DNA of 64,000 nt from Bactericera cockerelli. Its lineage: Eukaryota > Arthropoda > Insecta > Hemiptera > Triozidae. How positions within the stretch are numbered: position 1 is the first letter of the stretch; each line of letters starts with the position of its first letter. The stretch is from positions 41,514,556 through 41,578,555 of the forward strand of contig CM044955.1 in NCBI GenBank assembly GCA_024516035.1, written 5' to 3'. A program made the position numbers and the translations under genes. Shown piece by piece: positions 43,725 to 56,300 of the stretch. The notes below the pieces were generated by a model. That model was not told the origin of the DNA. It searched no databases and saw only the letters and a list, made by a program, of their open reading frames with translations.

Positions 43725-44756
43725 GCGGACTCGACTTGCACGTAGGTGACGCGTGTTCCGGGCAAAGTCGAAGTTTATACGGCTGTATCCGATCTGCGGT
43801 CAAGTGGTAAAAGTCTAAAAATGGGACATCCGAATTTTATCATCTAACCATTGGCATTTGAGACTCTAGAGTCTAGACTATGAAGCTTGAAGACAGAACA
43901 CTTTACAGAAAAGTTAGCAGCATTTTGGTCTGAGAGACAGGAGATATGAGAGCGGGTAATTTTCTCACAAAAAGATTGTCTCCGCTATCCAGAGAGGTAA
44001 TGCAGCAAGTGTTCTCTCTAGATTGCCAAAAGGAAAAACATTGTGTAACGTGACCTGATCAGCATGTGAAATAATAAAGACAATCTGTTTCCTTGGATTC
44101 ATTTTTTATACTTCTCCTTTAATTAGAAGAAGTATAATATACGAGCGCATTTTTATTTTATACTATAATATACGAGCGGACCAATAGCTCAGTGGTTAAG
44201 CGGGTTAGATCGATGTATAATATGTATAATACTAGTCTCAGCAACGAAGCAAAAAAATGCAATTCTAAAGAAAATGTTTCGTGTATAAGTCAATTTTGGC
44301 TCCGTTGTAGGGGAAGATCTCCTGAACAACACAATAAAAGTCTTGATGGTAGGAGTGGAGCTAACCCAGGGGGAATTATGAAGTTCGCCCTTCTCATTTT
44401 TAATAAATAAATAGAGAAAAAAAATATGGCCTTGAGGAAAAATGTGTTTCTATCCTAAATTATTTTCTATAAAATTATCTACAAAAAAACAATTTCATAT
44501 TTTTTGACAGTAAAACAATTTTCCAAGGAACGAAAACTTCCGGTGATATGATGTAGGTGCCGGTTGGGACATGTGTGTGACAGCCCGCCAGTGTTACAAA
44601 ATACCAATTATTTGCATTATTTTTTTTTTATGAAATATTTGTGAATAGAAATCGAGTAAAGCTGTCGGTTATGAACAATTTACTGATTATTTGTTTCACG
44701 TTTATTCACTCAAATACCTAGTCATCGTTTTTAACCAATACATTGTTTGGCTTCCA
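43725..44756. other. No gene seen; truncated tRNA-like head at 44178-44210
   Basis: GACCAATAGCTCAGTGGTTA at 44180 is an A-box-bearing SINE head without a B box or body. The remainder is AT-rich. Confidence 0.5.
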
Positions 44757-44859
44757 GGAATTATGCAGGAAACTCGAGTTCTTGTCACGCGTGAGAGTGT
44801 CACTGTCTACTTCCGAGATATTGCTGAAGATTTGATTACAGCGCATCGTTTTGCGTGAC
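44757..44859 (+). other. Orphan exon-like segment
   Basis: A good acceptor (TTTGGCTTCCAG) is followed by 34 open codons ending in TGA, including QETRVLVTRESVTVYFRD and EDLITAHRFA. Composition is protein-like and differs from the AT-rich flanks. I found no partner exon, and TMEM17 already ends at 42881. It could be the last exon of an unrecognised plus-strand gene or a captured fragment. Confidence 0.35.
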
Positions 44860-44979
44860 CAGAGGCTAAAAAAAAGAGATTTATGAGTGAAATTAATAGA
44901 CTAGGTAAATTAATTTTTGAAATACTCCTAAGTCTCAAATTTCTCACGAAGTGTTTTTTTCGATTTTCAACATCAAATC

Positions 44980-45660
44980 TTTATTACTTCCGAAAATTTT
45001 CTAATATTAAAAATCGGAAGTATTGTGTTCGTTTTTGTAAAAAAAAAAATATTTTTTTGCTTCGATTTCAATTTTTTTTTCTGGACGTTTCATAACCTCC
45101 TGAGCAACTTTGGTTTTGTGTCCGTCTGTCGATCCGTCGGTCTGTTAAAAATATTCCTTGTAAAGCGCAAATCTCGGAAACTACTCAACGGATTTTAATA
45201 AAATTTTGCGCACATATAGGAGACGTTCTGTAGATGGTCGCGTGAACGCTACTCCCGATTTTGATGAAATTTTGTATGTATATAGATATTATAGTTTTAC
45301 ATAGGCTATTTATATTTATTTTTAAATCATTATAATTTAACTCTGATATTAAAGAAAATCCGAAAATTTGGACGAAAAAGTAAAAAAATAAGGATGACGA
45401 CTTGCCGATACAGAATTTTTTTTGGAATCTAGAATGTAAGAAAAAACGGGTTTCTACCATATAAAACAAATTTGAAGAAAATCGGTTCAGCCGTTTTGGA
45501 GATACAAGTAATTTAGTATAAAATCTCAAAATTCGCACGTGTATACAATGTGAAACAATCACGAGGAAGTATTGTGTCCATAATTGGCAGTGTTTTACTT
45601 CCGAGAAATTTCTAATATTAGAAATAAAATAAAATGTGAAAGCAGTAGTACCAGAATCAA
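44980..45660 (+). repeat. Interspersed repeat with terminal hairpin, copy 1
   Basis: The start has a hairpin-forming ACTTCCGAAAATTTTC / ATCGGAAGTATTGTG. The interior has CCTGAGCAACTTTGGTTTTG and CTCAACGGATTTTAATAAA. Towards the end, GAGGAAGTATTGTGTCC and ACTTCCGAGAAATTTC recur. A mirrored copy is at 48240-48730 and partial copies at 45880-46170 and 59785-59850. Class unknown. Confidence 0.6.
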
Positions 45661-45879
45661 CCAACCTCAACCACGAGGAAGAGGTTGAACAATGCCGACC
45701 GCGTGCAGGTTTGGAATAAGGCAAAGTGAAAGACGAACATTTCCTTTCGACTGAAAAGTGTTACTTTTAGATAACATTTTCAAATGATAATAAAAGAAAA
45801 AAAGTACATACAAGGATTTACCTAACACAAGGTTTATGAGAGAATAATAACCGCAATTCCAGGTGATAATAATGTATTC

Positions 45880-46170
45880 AATATGAGATATCGGAAATAT
45901 TATGTTCGTTTTCGTATTTAAAAAAACTGCTCCAATTTTTAATATTTCTGGACAAGTTGTAACCTCCTGAGCAACTTTGGTTTTGTGTCTTTTACATATT
46001 TGCATTCCTTGCAACGCGCAAATCTCAAACTACAGAACGTATTTCAACGAAATTTTGTGCACTTATGAGAGACGTGTTGTAGATGTGGTACTCTTTAAGT
46101 TTAAATTCACCAACTTCGAACTACCGGATCTTGGAGATAAAGGCCGTGCGCCTGACCCCCAATTTTTTTT
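45880..46170 (+). repeat. Hairpin repeat family, partial copy
   Basis: It shares GTAACCTCCTGAGCAACTTT and GCGCAAATCTCAAACTAC with 44980-45660. Confidence 0.55.
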
Positions 46171-46253
46171 CATTTAAACTCTTAAGTCTCGTGGGCTTTA
46201 CACCCTATCATAATGACATTTTGAATGTGTATGCTTATGGGTGTTTTACATAA

Positions 46254-46427
46254 TACATTTTGTATTGAATAAATTATAGTTCAACTTTCATATTAAAAAA
46301 AAAAAAAAAAAATGAGAAAGACGTGCAAATAAAAGGTCTTTACATTTTGTATTGAATAAATTATAGTTGAACTCTCATATTAAAAAAAAAAAAAATGAGA
46401 AAGACGTGCAAATAAAAGGTCTTTAAC
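46254..46427 (+). repeat. Two tandem copies of a unit of about 85 bp
   Basis: Each unit contains ATTTTGTATTGAATAAATTA, an A-run, then GAGAAAGACGTGCAAATAAA. Confidence 0.8.
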
Positions 46428-46559
46428 TGGCCGGAACAGAATTTTCTGTGGAAATTAGAATGAAGGAAAAACACTAAATTCGAAATAAATTTGGAGAGAA
46501 TCGATTGTGAATTTTTAGAGATACATAGGTACAAGTTATTTTTTTAGAGATAGGTATAA

Positions 46560-46645
46560 ACAGACTTCGTGGCGTAAAGGTTGTGACTACTGCTCGTAGT
46601 CCAGAGATCCCGAGTTCGATCCCCGGTTGGGGCAGACTTTTCGAA
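46560..46645 (+). mobile_element. SINE type III, head only
   Basis: CTTCGTGGCGTAAAGGTTGT, then GAGTTCGATCCCCGGTTGGG and GCAGACTTTTCG. It is truncated after the tRNA-like part. Confidence 0.65.
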
Positions 46646-46851
46646 AAACAAAGTCATCAGAAAAAGTTATTTACAACAGAAGTCATAACACTTTTCAGCC
46701 ACATTGAAATAAAGAAAATTTTGTAAAAAAGGAAAACAGTTTGCAGGGCGGCTAAAGATAAAGGACAACACTCAAATACCTCGAAAATCTTTCGGTTTTT
46801 CAACATAAAAACATTTATAAAAAGTATTGATATTGATATCCCCAAAAAGAC

Positions 46852-47288
46852 TACCGTTGAAAAAAGGCCAAGTTCCATAGCTTCTACCCAAAAACTTTTT
46901 CAAATTAATTTAATGATATCTTGTTTGCGGCCAAGTTAACTTGGTACTAAACCATTTCTTTTTAATTGAAACCAGTTGTTGAGCTCCTCATTTTTTGTTT
47001 TTACTGCCTACTATCCTCTAACTTGGCCAGCTTTATGATGTTGCTTCTCTAGAATATTTTGGAAAAATGTATAGGCATACATAAATGTACATTTAACCAC
47101 CAAAATGAGAAAAACTGGCCAAGTTAGAGGATAGTTAGCAAATAAAAACATAAAAAGAGGAAGTCAGAATACGGATCAGAATAATGATTTAGTACCAACG
47201 TAACTTGGCCGCAAACAAGATACCACTAAATTCATTGGCAAAACTTTTTTGGTAGGAGCTCTGGAACTTGGTTCTTTTTTCAACGGTA
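46852..47288. mobile_element. Foldback MITE of 437 bp
   Basis: The arms TACCGTTGAAAAAAGGCC / inverse and AACTTGGCC(AG/GC) blocks pair over about 190 bp each, around a short centre at 47041-47095. Non-coding. It lies just downstream of the last exon of the minus-strand giant gene. Confidence 0.7.
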
Positions 47289-47322
47289 TTTTTTTTTTTT
47301 TTTATTATTATTATTATTTTTT

Positions 47323-50300
47323 TTAATGAGATAAGTGATTACTTAGGAGCAAGTCAATGCCATACCTTCGATCACAGACTGGAATACTTCCTAATGACGA
47401 CGTTTGATGGGTCAGCTTCTGATTGAATGTTTGATAACAAGTCACCTGCTGACTGAGAGATACAAACTGCTCGAACTTTTCTTCAAACTGACTCATCTCA
47501 TAGAGACTCTTCTCGCGTAAATATAGAGGATAGATATTCAAATCAACATCTCCTGCTGAATATGTTTTAGACGAAGCAAGGAGGTCTTCTAAGTTGTTAA
47601 GTGTAGCAAGATGAGAAACTGTATCTAGAAGATTTTGCTTGTCGGAAAAATATTTTTCCAATTCTGAGTAGACTTGATCAAAAGCTTCGTTTATTTTGAT
47701 GTTAGTTTTGAGCTTATTAATCAATTCACAATTTGCGCTGGTTACAATCTCATGAACCTCGTTTTTTTCATAATTTTCTTCATTAACCCCGTTATTTTCA
47801 TAATTTTCTTCATTAACCCCGTTATTTTCACATTTTTTTTCAACTTTGATTGCTTTTGTCTCTACAGTTTCAGGATCCCCTGTCCAAGAATCAGTTGTGT
47901 TTCTGAACCATCCAAGTAGTTTATCAGCTTGCGATTTAATATTGCCAAAAAATTGTTTGCTCACTTTGCTTGAAATTTCTAGAATAGAATTTTGTGTTGC
48001 TTGACGTTGTCCTTTGTGAAGTTGGGACGGTTTTTGTATGGAAAAGTAGATCTCTGTATGACTCAGTTGAGATGTGAATACAGAAGTTTTACGAGACAAT
48101 GTAGACTTACGAGGACAATCTAAAGAGTGAACTGAAATACAAATGAAGTGGATTATACAGTGATCGGCATAAGTCCGGCAAAGGCTGAATATCTTCCGAT
48201 TGGCTCAAATTGCTTGTAAAAAAACTACTTGGGGGCAACTTTTAAATTTTAGGGGCGGACTTTTAAATCTATGTCAGGGACTCCAGATAATTTTTTAAAA
48301 TGAGACACCCCAATTTGAATTTTTTTTATTGATTTGCTATTAAAAATAATTATAATTGCACTATGTAAAACGCTAATACGTATATTTATGCAAAATTCAT
48401 CAGAATCGGATGTAACGTTCGCGAGATATAAGCGTATAGTTGATGAATTTACAGAACCATCTACAGAATGTCTCCTATATGTGTACAAAATTTCGTCAAA
48501 ATCCGTTTAGTAGTTCCTGAGATTTGCGAGTTACAAGGAATGTATTTTACAGACAGACCAACAGACAGACACAAAACCAAAGTTGCTCAGGAGGTTATGA
48601 ATAGTTCAGAAATATGAAAAAATTGAAATCGGATCGAAATTTTTTTTTTTACAAAAAGGAACACAATTATCCTATTTCTAATATTAGAAATTTCTCGGAA
48701 GTAAAATCAAAAATAAGGTGTCCCATTAAAAAAAAGACCTGCTAGCCCCTACATGGGGTCCGGCCTGAAAATCAAAAGATTCGCCTAAGTAGTTTTTTAC
48801 AAACCATTTGACCATGCAAAGTTTCAATTCCGTACCTAAAGCCAGCCAGCCTCCGTGGCGTAACGGTTCAGACTACTGTCCGGTTGGGGCAGACTTTTCG
48901 AAGAAAATTCTGTTCCCTCTAAATACGTGAGGCTGGCATTTGCGACCCTACACAGGCTGGGTGATTTGATTGATTTTGATTTTTTTGATTTTGAACATTT
49001 CATTTATTTATATATAATTTTTTATACATACAGGGTGTCCCACCAAAGTTGGACACCTCAAATTACTCGGCCCCTAAAAGAGTTTTTGAAAAATAAAAAA
49101 TCCTAGGGTACATGTCCTAATTATGCGGTTTCAGTCATGAATTTTTTTTTATACAGGGTGGTTCAAAAGTCAGAAATTGAGGTGTCAACTTTCGATTTTG
49201 TAAATGGATCGACCTGAATTTTATTTGATAATTTTACTTTTAAATGGTTCCTGAGTACTTTTTTAAACAAAAATTTTACATACAGGGTGGTTTTTTTTCG
49301 ACCAATTTTTTTTTTAAAGTAAATATCTGCAGGGTGGCCCATGCGACAATATTAATTAAAAAACCATAACTTTTTAATTTCATTAAAAATCGAAGTTTTT
49401 CTTGAACATTTAGTTTTTCTTTTTATATTAACGTCTCTTTGACTGCCAATATACAGGGTGTTACAAAAAAATTATGTCTCACCCTGTACAACACTTTAGT
49501 TTTGTTTTACGATATGACCAACAAAAAATGTGTAAAATTAGGCGAGAATTATTAATCTCAATTTTTTTTTTTTTAAAAAACTCAGTTTAAAAAAAAAAAA
49601 ACCAATTCATTATTTCACTTGTTAACCACCCAGTATAATTTTTTTTGATGCCAATGAAAAGTGCGTGTATTCATTACACAAACACTTTTTATTCTTGTTA
49701 TCGAAAAAATTAAAAGTACTTGAGTTATTCGAGATATAGAAAAAAAAATGGTCGCAAAAAAACCACCCTGTATGTAAAATTTTTGTTTAAAAAAGTACTC
49801 AGGAACCATTTAAAAGTAAAATTATCAAATAAAATTCAGGTCAATCCATTTAAAAATCGAAAGTTGACACCTCAATTTCTGACTTTTGAACCACCCTGTA
49901 CAATTTTTTTTCATGACTGAAACCGCATAATTATAACATGTACCCTTAGATTTTTTATTTTTCAAAAACTCTTTCAGGGGCCGAGTAATTTGAGGTGTCC
50001 AACTTTGGTGGGACACCCTGTATACATAAATTACATCCCCTAAGCTAATGCTAACTTTTTGGATAGTGAGGTTAATGTGGGTAGCTGGTACGATTCCCAG
50101 CGAATGGAGGGTAACACCCCCGTCTTGATCAGGACGTTAAAACCTAATAGAATCAACTGGTCACAATAGATCTAATTAGGTCGCAGTATTAATTGCAAGG
50201 GTTTCACTGAAAACTCTGCAACCAGATCAGATAATAATAATAACCTAAAGCCAATCGAAACATATTCAGCCTTTGCGGGACTTATGTCTGGTCCCTGTAT

Positions 50301-53300
50301 AAATAAAGAACTAGTAGTAGTACTGGATTTTTTAAAAACTTAGTTTAAAAAATCCAGTTTTGTATTTTGATATTACGGCATTACAAAAAGATATAACCCC
50401 CTAAAGACGCATGATTTGTTTGAAAATTCCGCCCTTAATTTCACTATGACCTTCTGGTAAAAATAAGAGCAGAATACAAAGCTAAATGGATGCATAAGCT
50501 CACCTGGATCATTGTCATTATTGACTTTTCTGTTTCGTCCAACTTCAGTCTTCTTCTTGGCAACAGAGCCAATTTTCCAAAAGTCTTCCATGCTTTGACT
50601 TCTCTTGCACATGTATTTAATTCCTGAACCCCTGGACTTGGGTTTTGTATAGACTGTTGTGTTTGTAATGTTCTCTCTGGCCTCACAAGATGGATTCTCT
50701 GTGTCATTCAAGTTGTAATCGAAAAGTGACAGGCATCTTGGCTTTTGCTTACTACTATTTTTTCTTGTTTTGCTACTTCTTTTGCTACCCTTATTTTTTA
50801 GTACTTTGCAGGTCCCTGTTAGATTTACGAGTTTTATTGCAGATGCTAGTTCTTTCCCAAGCTCGCATTTTGCGTCGTCCTTCTTATCTTGTTCACATCC
50901 TTTACCTTTTTTGTATCTAATGTCTTCAAAACAGTTAACTTGTTTATTTGACTTTACAGGAAGCTCCTTTGTTATATATTTATATTTATTTTCGTCACTC
51001 TGACCTTTCTTGATATCACATACAACTTGTTTGATTTCATTTTCATTCTCTTTTGAGATTTTATTTTGTTTTGGACCTTCACAGTAAGGCATTTGGTCAG
51101 TTGTAATCTCCTCTTCAGTCTCACGAGGACAGCTGACTTTTATGCAATTCGCGTCATTTAAATGATCGGAGTCAATTACCATAGAGGGAGCACGATTTTC
51201 ATCTCGTTCAAGTGGACAATTATTAGCACTGACTGCATTGCCAACAGAGTTCCGGTTTACTAGTTTTTCATGAACATTTTTTAATTCATTCAGAAAGTCA
51301 CTCAGGGTTGGTGTTTCACGGGGTTCACATTTTAAATCTTTGACTCTGAATGGTTTTTCTTGTTTTTTTTGCTCATCTCGTTTACAAATTTTTCGTTTGT
51401 CTTCCGAAAAATGTTCTTCATTTCGCAAGATAATTTCGCACATAATGTTAGGTTTTTCTTCAATATCCTTAAGGTTTTCTCTATCTAAATAGTTACAAGG
51501 TTCACACTGAGACTGTCTTTTATATTTTACATTAGTTTTACATCTGAATTTGTCATTTGCTTTAATAGGTTCTAATGTTTTATCTCTGGAATTTACAAAA
51601 CAAGAAGAATCTTGACGATTCCACACAATAGGAATCTTTTCATCTATTTCTTTATCATTATTTGGGCACTTTTTATCAATCACTATTGTAAAGTCTTTAA
51701 CATCATTGCATTTTCTATGTATTTTTGATTCACTTTTAGCTCCTTGTGAAGAATAACAACTCTTTTCTACTATTGGTTTGGTTGTTCTGCTTTTTCCTTT
51801 ACAAGTTTTACATTTTATATTAGTTTTACATTTCCTTTTGTCATTTGCTTCTTTAGGTTCCAGTGTTTTATCTCTGGATAATACAGAAGAAGAATTTTGG
51901 CGTTTACACTTACTAGGAAACTTTCCATCTATTTCTCTATCAAATTTAGGGCACTTTCTATCACTCACCATTGTAAAGTCTTTAAGAATACTATCGTTGC
52001 ATTTTCTATGTATTTTTGATGCACTTTTAGCTCCTTGCGAAGAAAAACAACTATTTTTGAGTATTGGTATGTTTGTTCTGCTTTTTCCTTCACATATATT
52101 ATTATATTTTATACTATTTTTATATCTGCTTTTTTCATTTGCTTTTTTAGGTTCTGGTGGTTTATCTCTGGATAATACAGAACAAGACGAAGAAGATTCT
52201 TGTCGGCTACACATAATAGGAATCTTTCTTTCCATTTCTTTATCAAGTTTGGGGCGCTTTTTACCACGAACTATTGAAAAGTCTGTAGCAATACTATCAT
52301 TGCATTTTTCATATATTTTTGATGCACTTTTTGCTCCTCGCGAAGAATAACAACACTTTTCTACTGTTGGTATGTTTGTTCTGCTTTTTCCTTCGCATGT
52401 TTTATTTTTCATATTAGTTTTACATCTGGTTTTGTCATTTGCTTCTTTCGGTTCTGGTGATTTATCTCTGGATAATACAGAACAAGAAGAAGATGAAGAA
52501 GAATCTTGTTGGTTACACATAATAGGAATCTTTTCATCAATTTCTTTATCAAATTTGGGACACTTTTCATCACTCATTGTTAAGTCTATTACAATACAAT
52601 CATTGCGTTTTCTATGTATTCTTGATGCAATTAAAACATTTGCTTCTTTAGGTTCTGGTGTTATGTCTCTGGATATTACAGAACAAGACGAAGAAGAAGA
52701 AGAATCTTGTCGGCTACACATAATAGGAATCTTTTCATCCATTTCTTTCTCAAACTTGGGATGCTTTTTTCCACTCACCATTGAAACGTCTTTAACAATA
52801 CTATCATAGCATTTTTTATGTATTTTTGATTCACTTTTAGCTCTTTGCGAACAATACCAACACTTTTCTACTATTGGTATGTTTTTTCTACTTTTCCCTT
52901 CACATGTTTTATATTTTATATTAGTTTTACATCTGATTTCGTCATTTTCTTGTTTAGGTTTTAGTGTTTCATCTCTGGATATTTCAGAAGAAGACGAAGA
53001 AGAGGATGAAGGATCTTGTCGGCAACACATAATAGGAATCTTTCCATTCATATTTTTATCAAATTTGGGGCGCTTTTTACAACTCACAATTGTAAAGTCT
53101 TTCGGAATACTATCATAGCGTTTTTCTAGTACTTTTGATGCACTTTTAGATCCTTGCAAAGGATAGCAACAATTTTCTACTATTGGTTTGTGTGTTCTGC
53201 TATTAACTTCACATGTTTTATTTTTTATATTGGTTTTACATCTATTTTTTTCATTTGCTTCTATACGTTCACCTCTGGGTATTAAAAAACAAGAAGAATT

Positions 53301-56300
53301 TTGTCGGTCACACATAAATAAATTAATACCATGAATTTCTTTATCAAATTTGCGGCACTTTTTATCACTCACTAATGAAAAATCTTTAGCAATTTTATCA
53401 CAGCATTTTTCATGTATTTTTGATGCACTTGTAGCTCCTAGCGAAGAATAACAACATTTTTCTACCTTTGATTTGTTTGTTTTGCTGTTCACTTCACATG
53501 TTTTATGTTTTAAATTACTTTTACATCTGATTTTGTCATTTGCTTCTTTAGGTTCTGATGTTTTATCTTGTCGCTTACATATAAAAGGAATTTTTCCATC
53601 CATTTTTTTATCAAAACTTGGGCACTTTTTATCACCCACCATTTTAAAGTCTTTAACAATGCTACCATCGCACTTACTATGTTTTTTTGATGCACTTAAA
53701 GCTTTTTGCGAAGAATAACAATAATTTTCTACAGTTGATTTGGTTGTTCTGCTTTTCACTTCACATTTATTTTTCAAGCACTTTTTTTTGTTGCAAGGTT
53801 TCCCAACGTTTTGCACGGTGGCTCTCTTATAATCCTGTCTCTTTGAACTTTCTATGTTTTTCTTAGTATGTCTGTGGCAATATTTCTTCAGTTCCGATAT
53901 AGAATATTTACTTTGCATCATCGAATTATCTTTTAACAATGACACCATGTTTAATCTTTTTCCCGGAATGATTATAGGACTTAAAAAGTGTGGATTATGG
54001 ATCCGAGCTATACTAAGTCCTCTTTCATTGGTTTGTAAATGATGGTGATGAGTTTTATGTGCTGAAAGGCCTTGTTTGTTTTGTTTAGAATCAGCGATTT
54101 TATTGTCAACTTTGATAATAGTCCCAGGGATAACTTTCATACTAGTGCAAACTCGATAGTTTTTGTTTTCTGGACGTTGAGCTTCCGTCTTGTTTAAGCA
54201 TTCAATATTAAATTGTTGAGTAACACTCTTTTTTTTACTTATAATATTATCTTCATTACGAGTACAAACTAATGACTCCTGTTTTTTGTTCTCAGCGCCA
54301 GTTTGTTTTTTGTGCTCATCGCCAGTCCGATCACTAATAGAACAAGTAGACTTTGATTGGCGAGAAATGTTTTGATTTTCTAATCTTGATTGTTTTTTTT
54401 TACAACTGCTTCGTTTAAGATTTGATTTTGTCTGACATGTGCTGGATTTCGATATGGATCGAATTCTTGATGCACGCGAGGGGTTGTTTAATAATATCAT
54501 GGGTGGCCATTGTTCCACTTTTCCGCAAGAGTCCTCTAATTTAAGGTGAAACTTTTCTACTTTACCTCCGATGGTCTTAGATTTACTTCCATGTACGCAT
54601 GTGCACTTCGATGATCTTTTTATTGACATGGAAGACGGCTGACCAACTGCCTCTAGATATATTCCAGGTTTAATACTAGAACTTCCACTCTTTTCACGAT
54701 TTTCGATCCTCACATGAGCATTGAACCCATCACCGATGATCGTAGTTTTTTCTCTCCATTCACATAGGCAATTTGGAGATGTTCTACCAGATCTTTTCTT
54801 TTTATTCAAAGAACTTTTTGAAACAACCGACGCATCTTCACGATTTTTTTTCCGGCATTCTGAAATTTGATTATTTGTATTCTTACTTCCGTGTGCGCAT
54901 ATGCACTTTGATGGTCTTTTTATTAATATGGAAGACGCATGGCTCTTTCTCTTTTCTAGACACTTTTCAGGTTCAACATTAGAATTTCCAGACTTTTTAC
55001 GATTTTTGATCCTCACAAGAGCATTAAACCCATCACCAATGATCTTAGTTTTGTCTCTCCAATCACATGTGCAGTTCGGAGATGTTCTTATAGATCTTTT
55101 CTGTCTTTTGAAAGAACTCTTTGAAACAACCGAAGCAATTTCACGATTTTTTTCCTGACATTCTGGAGTTACATTATTTGTATTCTGTTCTGATACTTTA
55201 GTGTTCGCTATACTTTCTGTAGAAAACTGATTATAATGTTGTTTCTCTTCTATAATATTGCACTTTCTTTTAAAACCAACATGCTTTTTTTCACTGAAAG
55301 GCTTAGCACCTAGTAAACATTTCACTGCATATTGGTTAGTGACTCTTCCACATTTTGAGCATTTGTTTTGTCTAGAAGTTTTTTTCGAAAATGAATCTTT
55401 CATAATAATACTTTCCTTGCAGTTGAATTTAGTTTTTTTTCTATGCGATCTCTTTGAAAATGGTTTATCTGCTGTAGCATTACATTTTCTTTTGTTTGAT
55501 TTCTCTCTTCTCTTGCAAGACTCTTCACAAAATGATTCATCACTGCAACTTGCAACATGCTTGTCTCTATTGAAAGGCTTAGCATCTAGTAAACATTTAT
55601 CTGCATTTTGGTTAGCGGCTCTACCACAATTTGAGCATTTTCTTTGTCTAGAAGTTCTTTTAGAAAAAGAATCCTTTTTAATAACACTTTTTTTACAAAG
55701 GAATTTGGTTTTTTTCCTGGGAGATCTCTTTAAAAATGGTTCATCTACTGTAGTATTACATTTTATTTCGTTTGATTTCTCGCTGCTCTTGCAAGACTCT
55801 TCACAAATGATTCATCACTGCAACTTGCAACATGCTTGTCTCTATTGAAAGGCTTAGCATCTAGTAAACATTTATCTACATTTTGGTTAGCGGTTCTACC
55901 ACAATTTGAGCATTTTCTTTGTCTAGAAATTCTTTTCGAAAATGACACCTTCTTAATAACGTTTTTTTTACAGTTCAATTTAGTTTTGTTCCTAGGAGAT
56001 CTCTTGAAACATGGTTTATCTGTTGTAGTATTACATTTTCTTTTGTTTGATTTCTCGCTTGTCTTGCAATAGTGCTCACAATATGTTTCATCACTTAAAG
56101 GAAAGATAGTTTTGAGGGATTCTTCATGATTATTTGCAAATTTCTGAGAGGAGATATCATTAATTTTATTTCTACCTATATTTGATCTGATTCCTTCTAT
56201 TTCTTTGAGATTTTCACATTTTAAATTGTGCATTTCACTCTTGAATTCATATGTGCTTGGTCGTTCATTGATGTCCTGGCAAGAACCACGTGATATTTTT

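Noticed and set aside
44192..44410. 72-codon plus-strand ORF
   Set aside because: No homology was recognised and there is no splice context; it begins inside a truncated SINE head.
45185..46014. Minus-strand ORFs of 115-179 codons
   Set aside because: They lie inside the hairpin repeat family and AT-rich DNA, with no splice signals or recognisable protein.
51778..55848. Plus-strand ORFs opposite the giant exon (up to 196 codons, Leu/Phe/Ser-rich)
   Set aside because: They are shadows of the repetitive minus-strand coding sequence, with repeating Leu/Ser patterns caused by Lys/Glu codons on the other strand.
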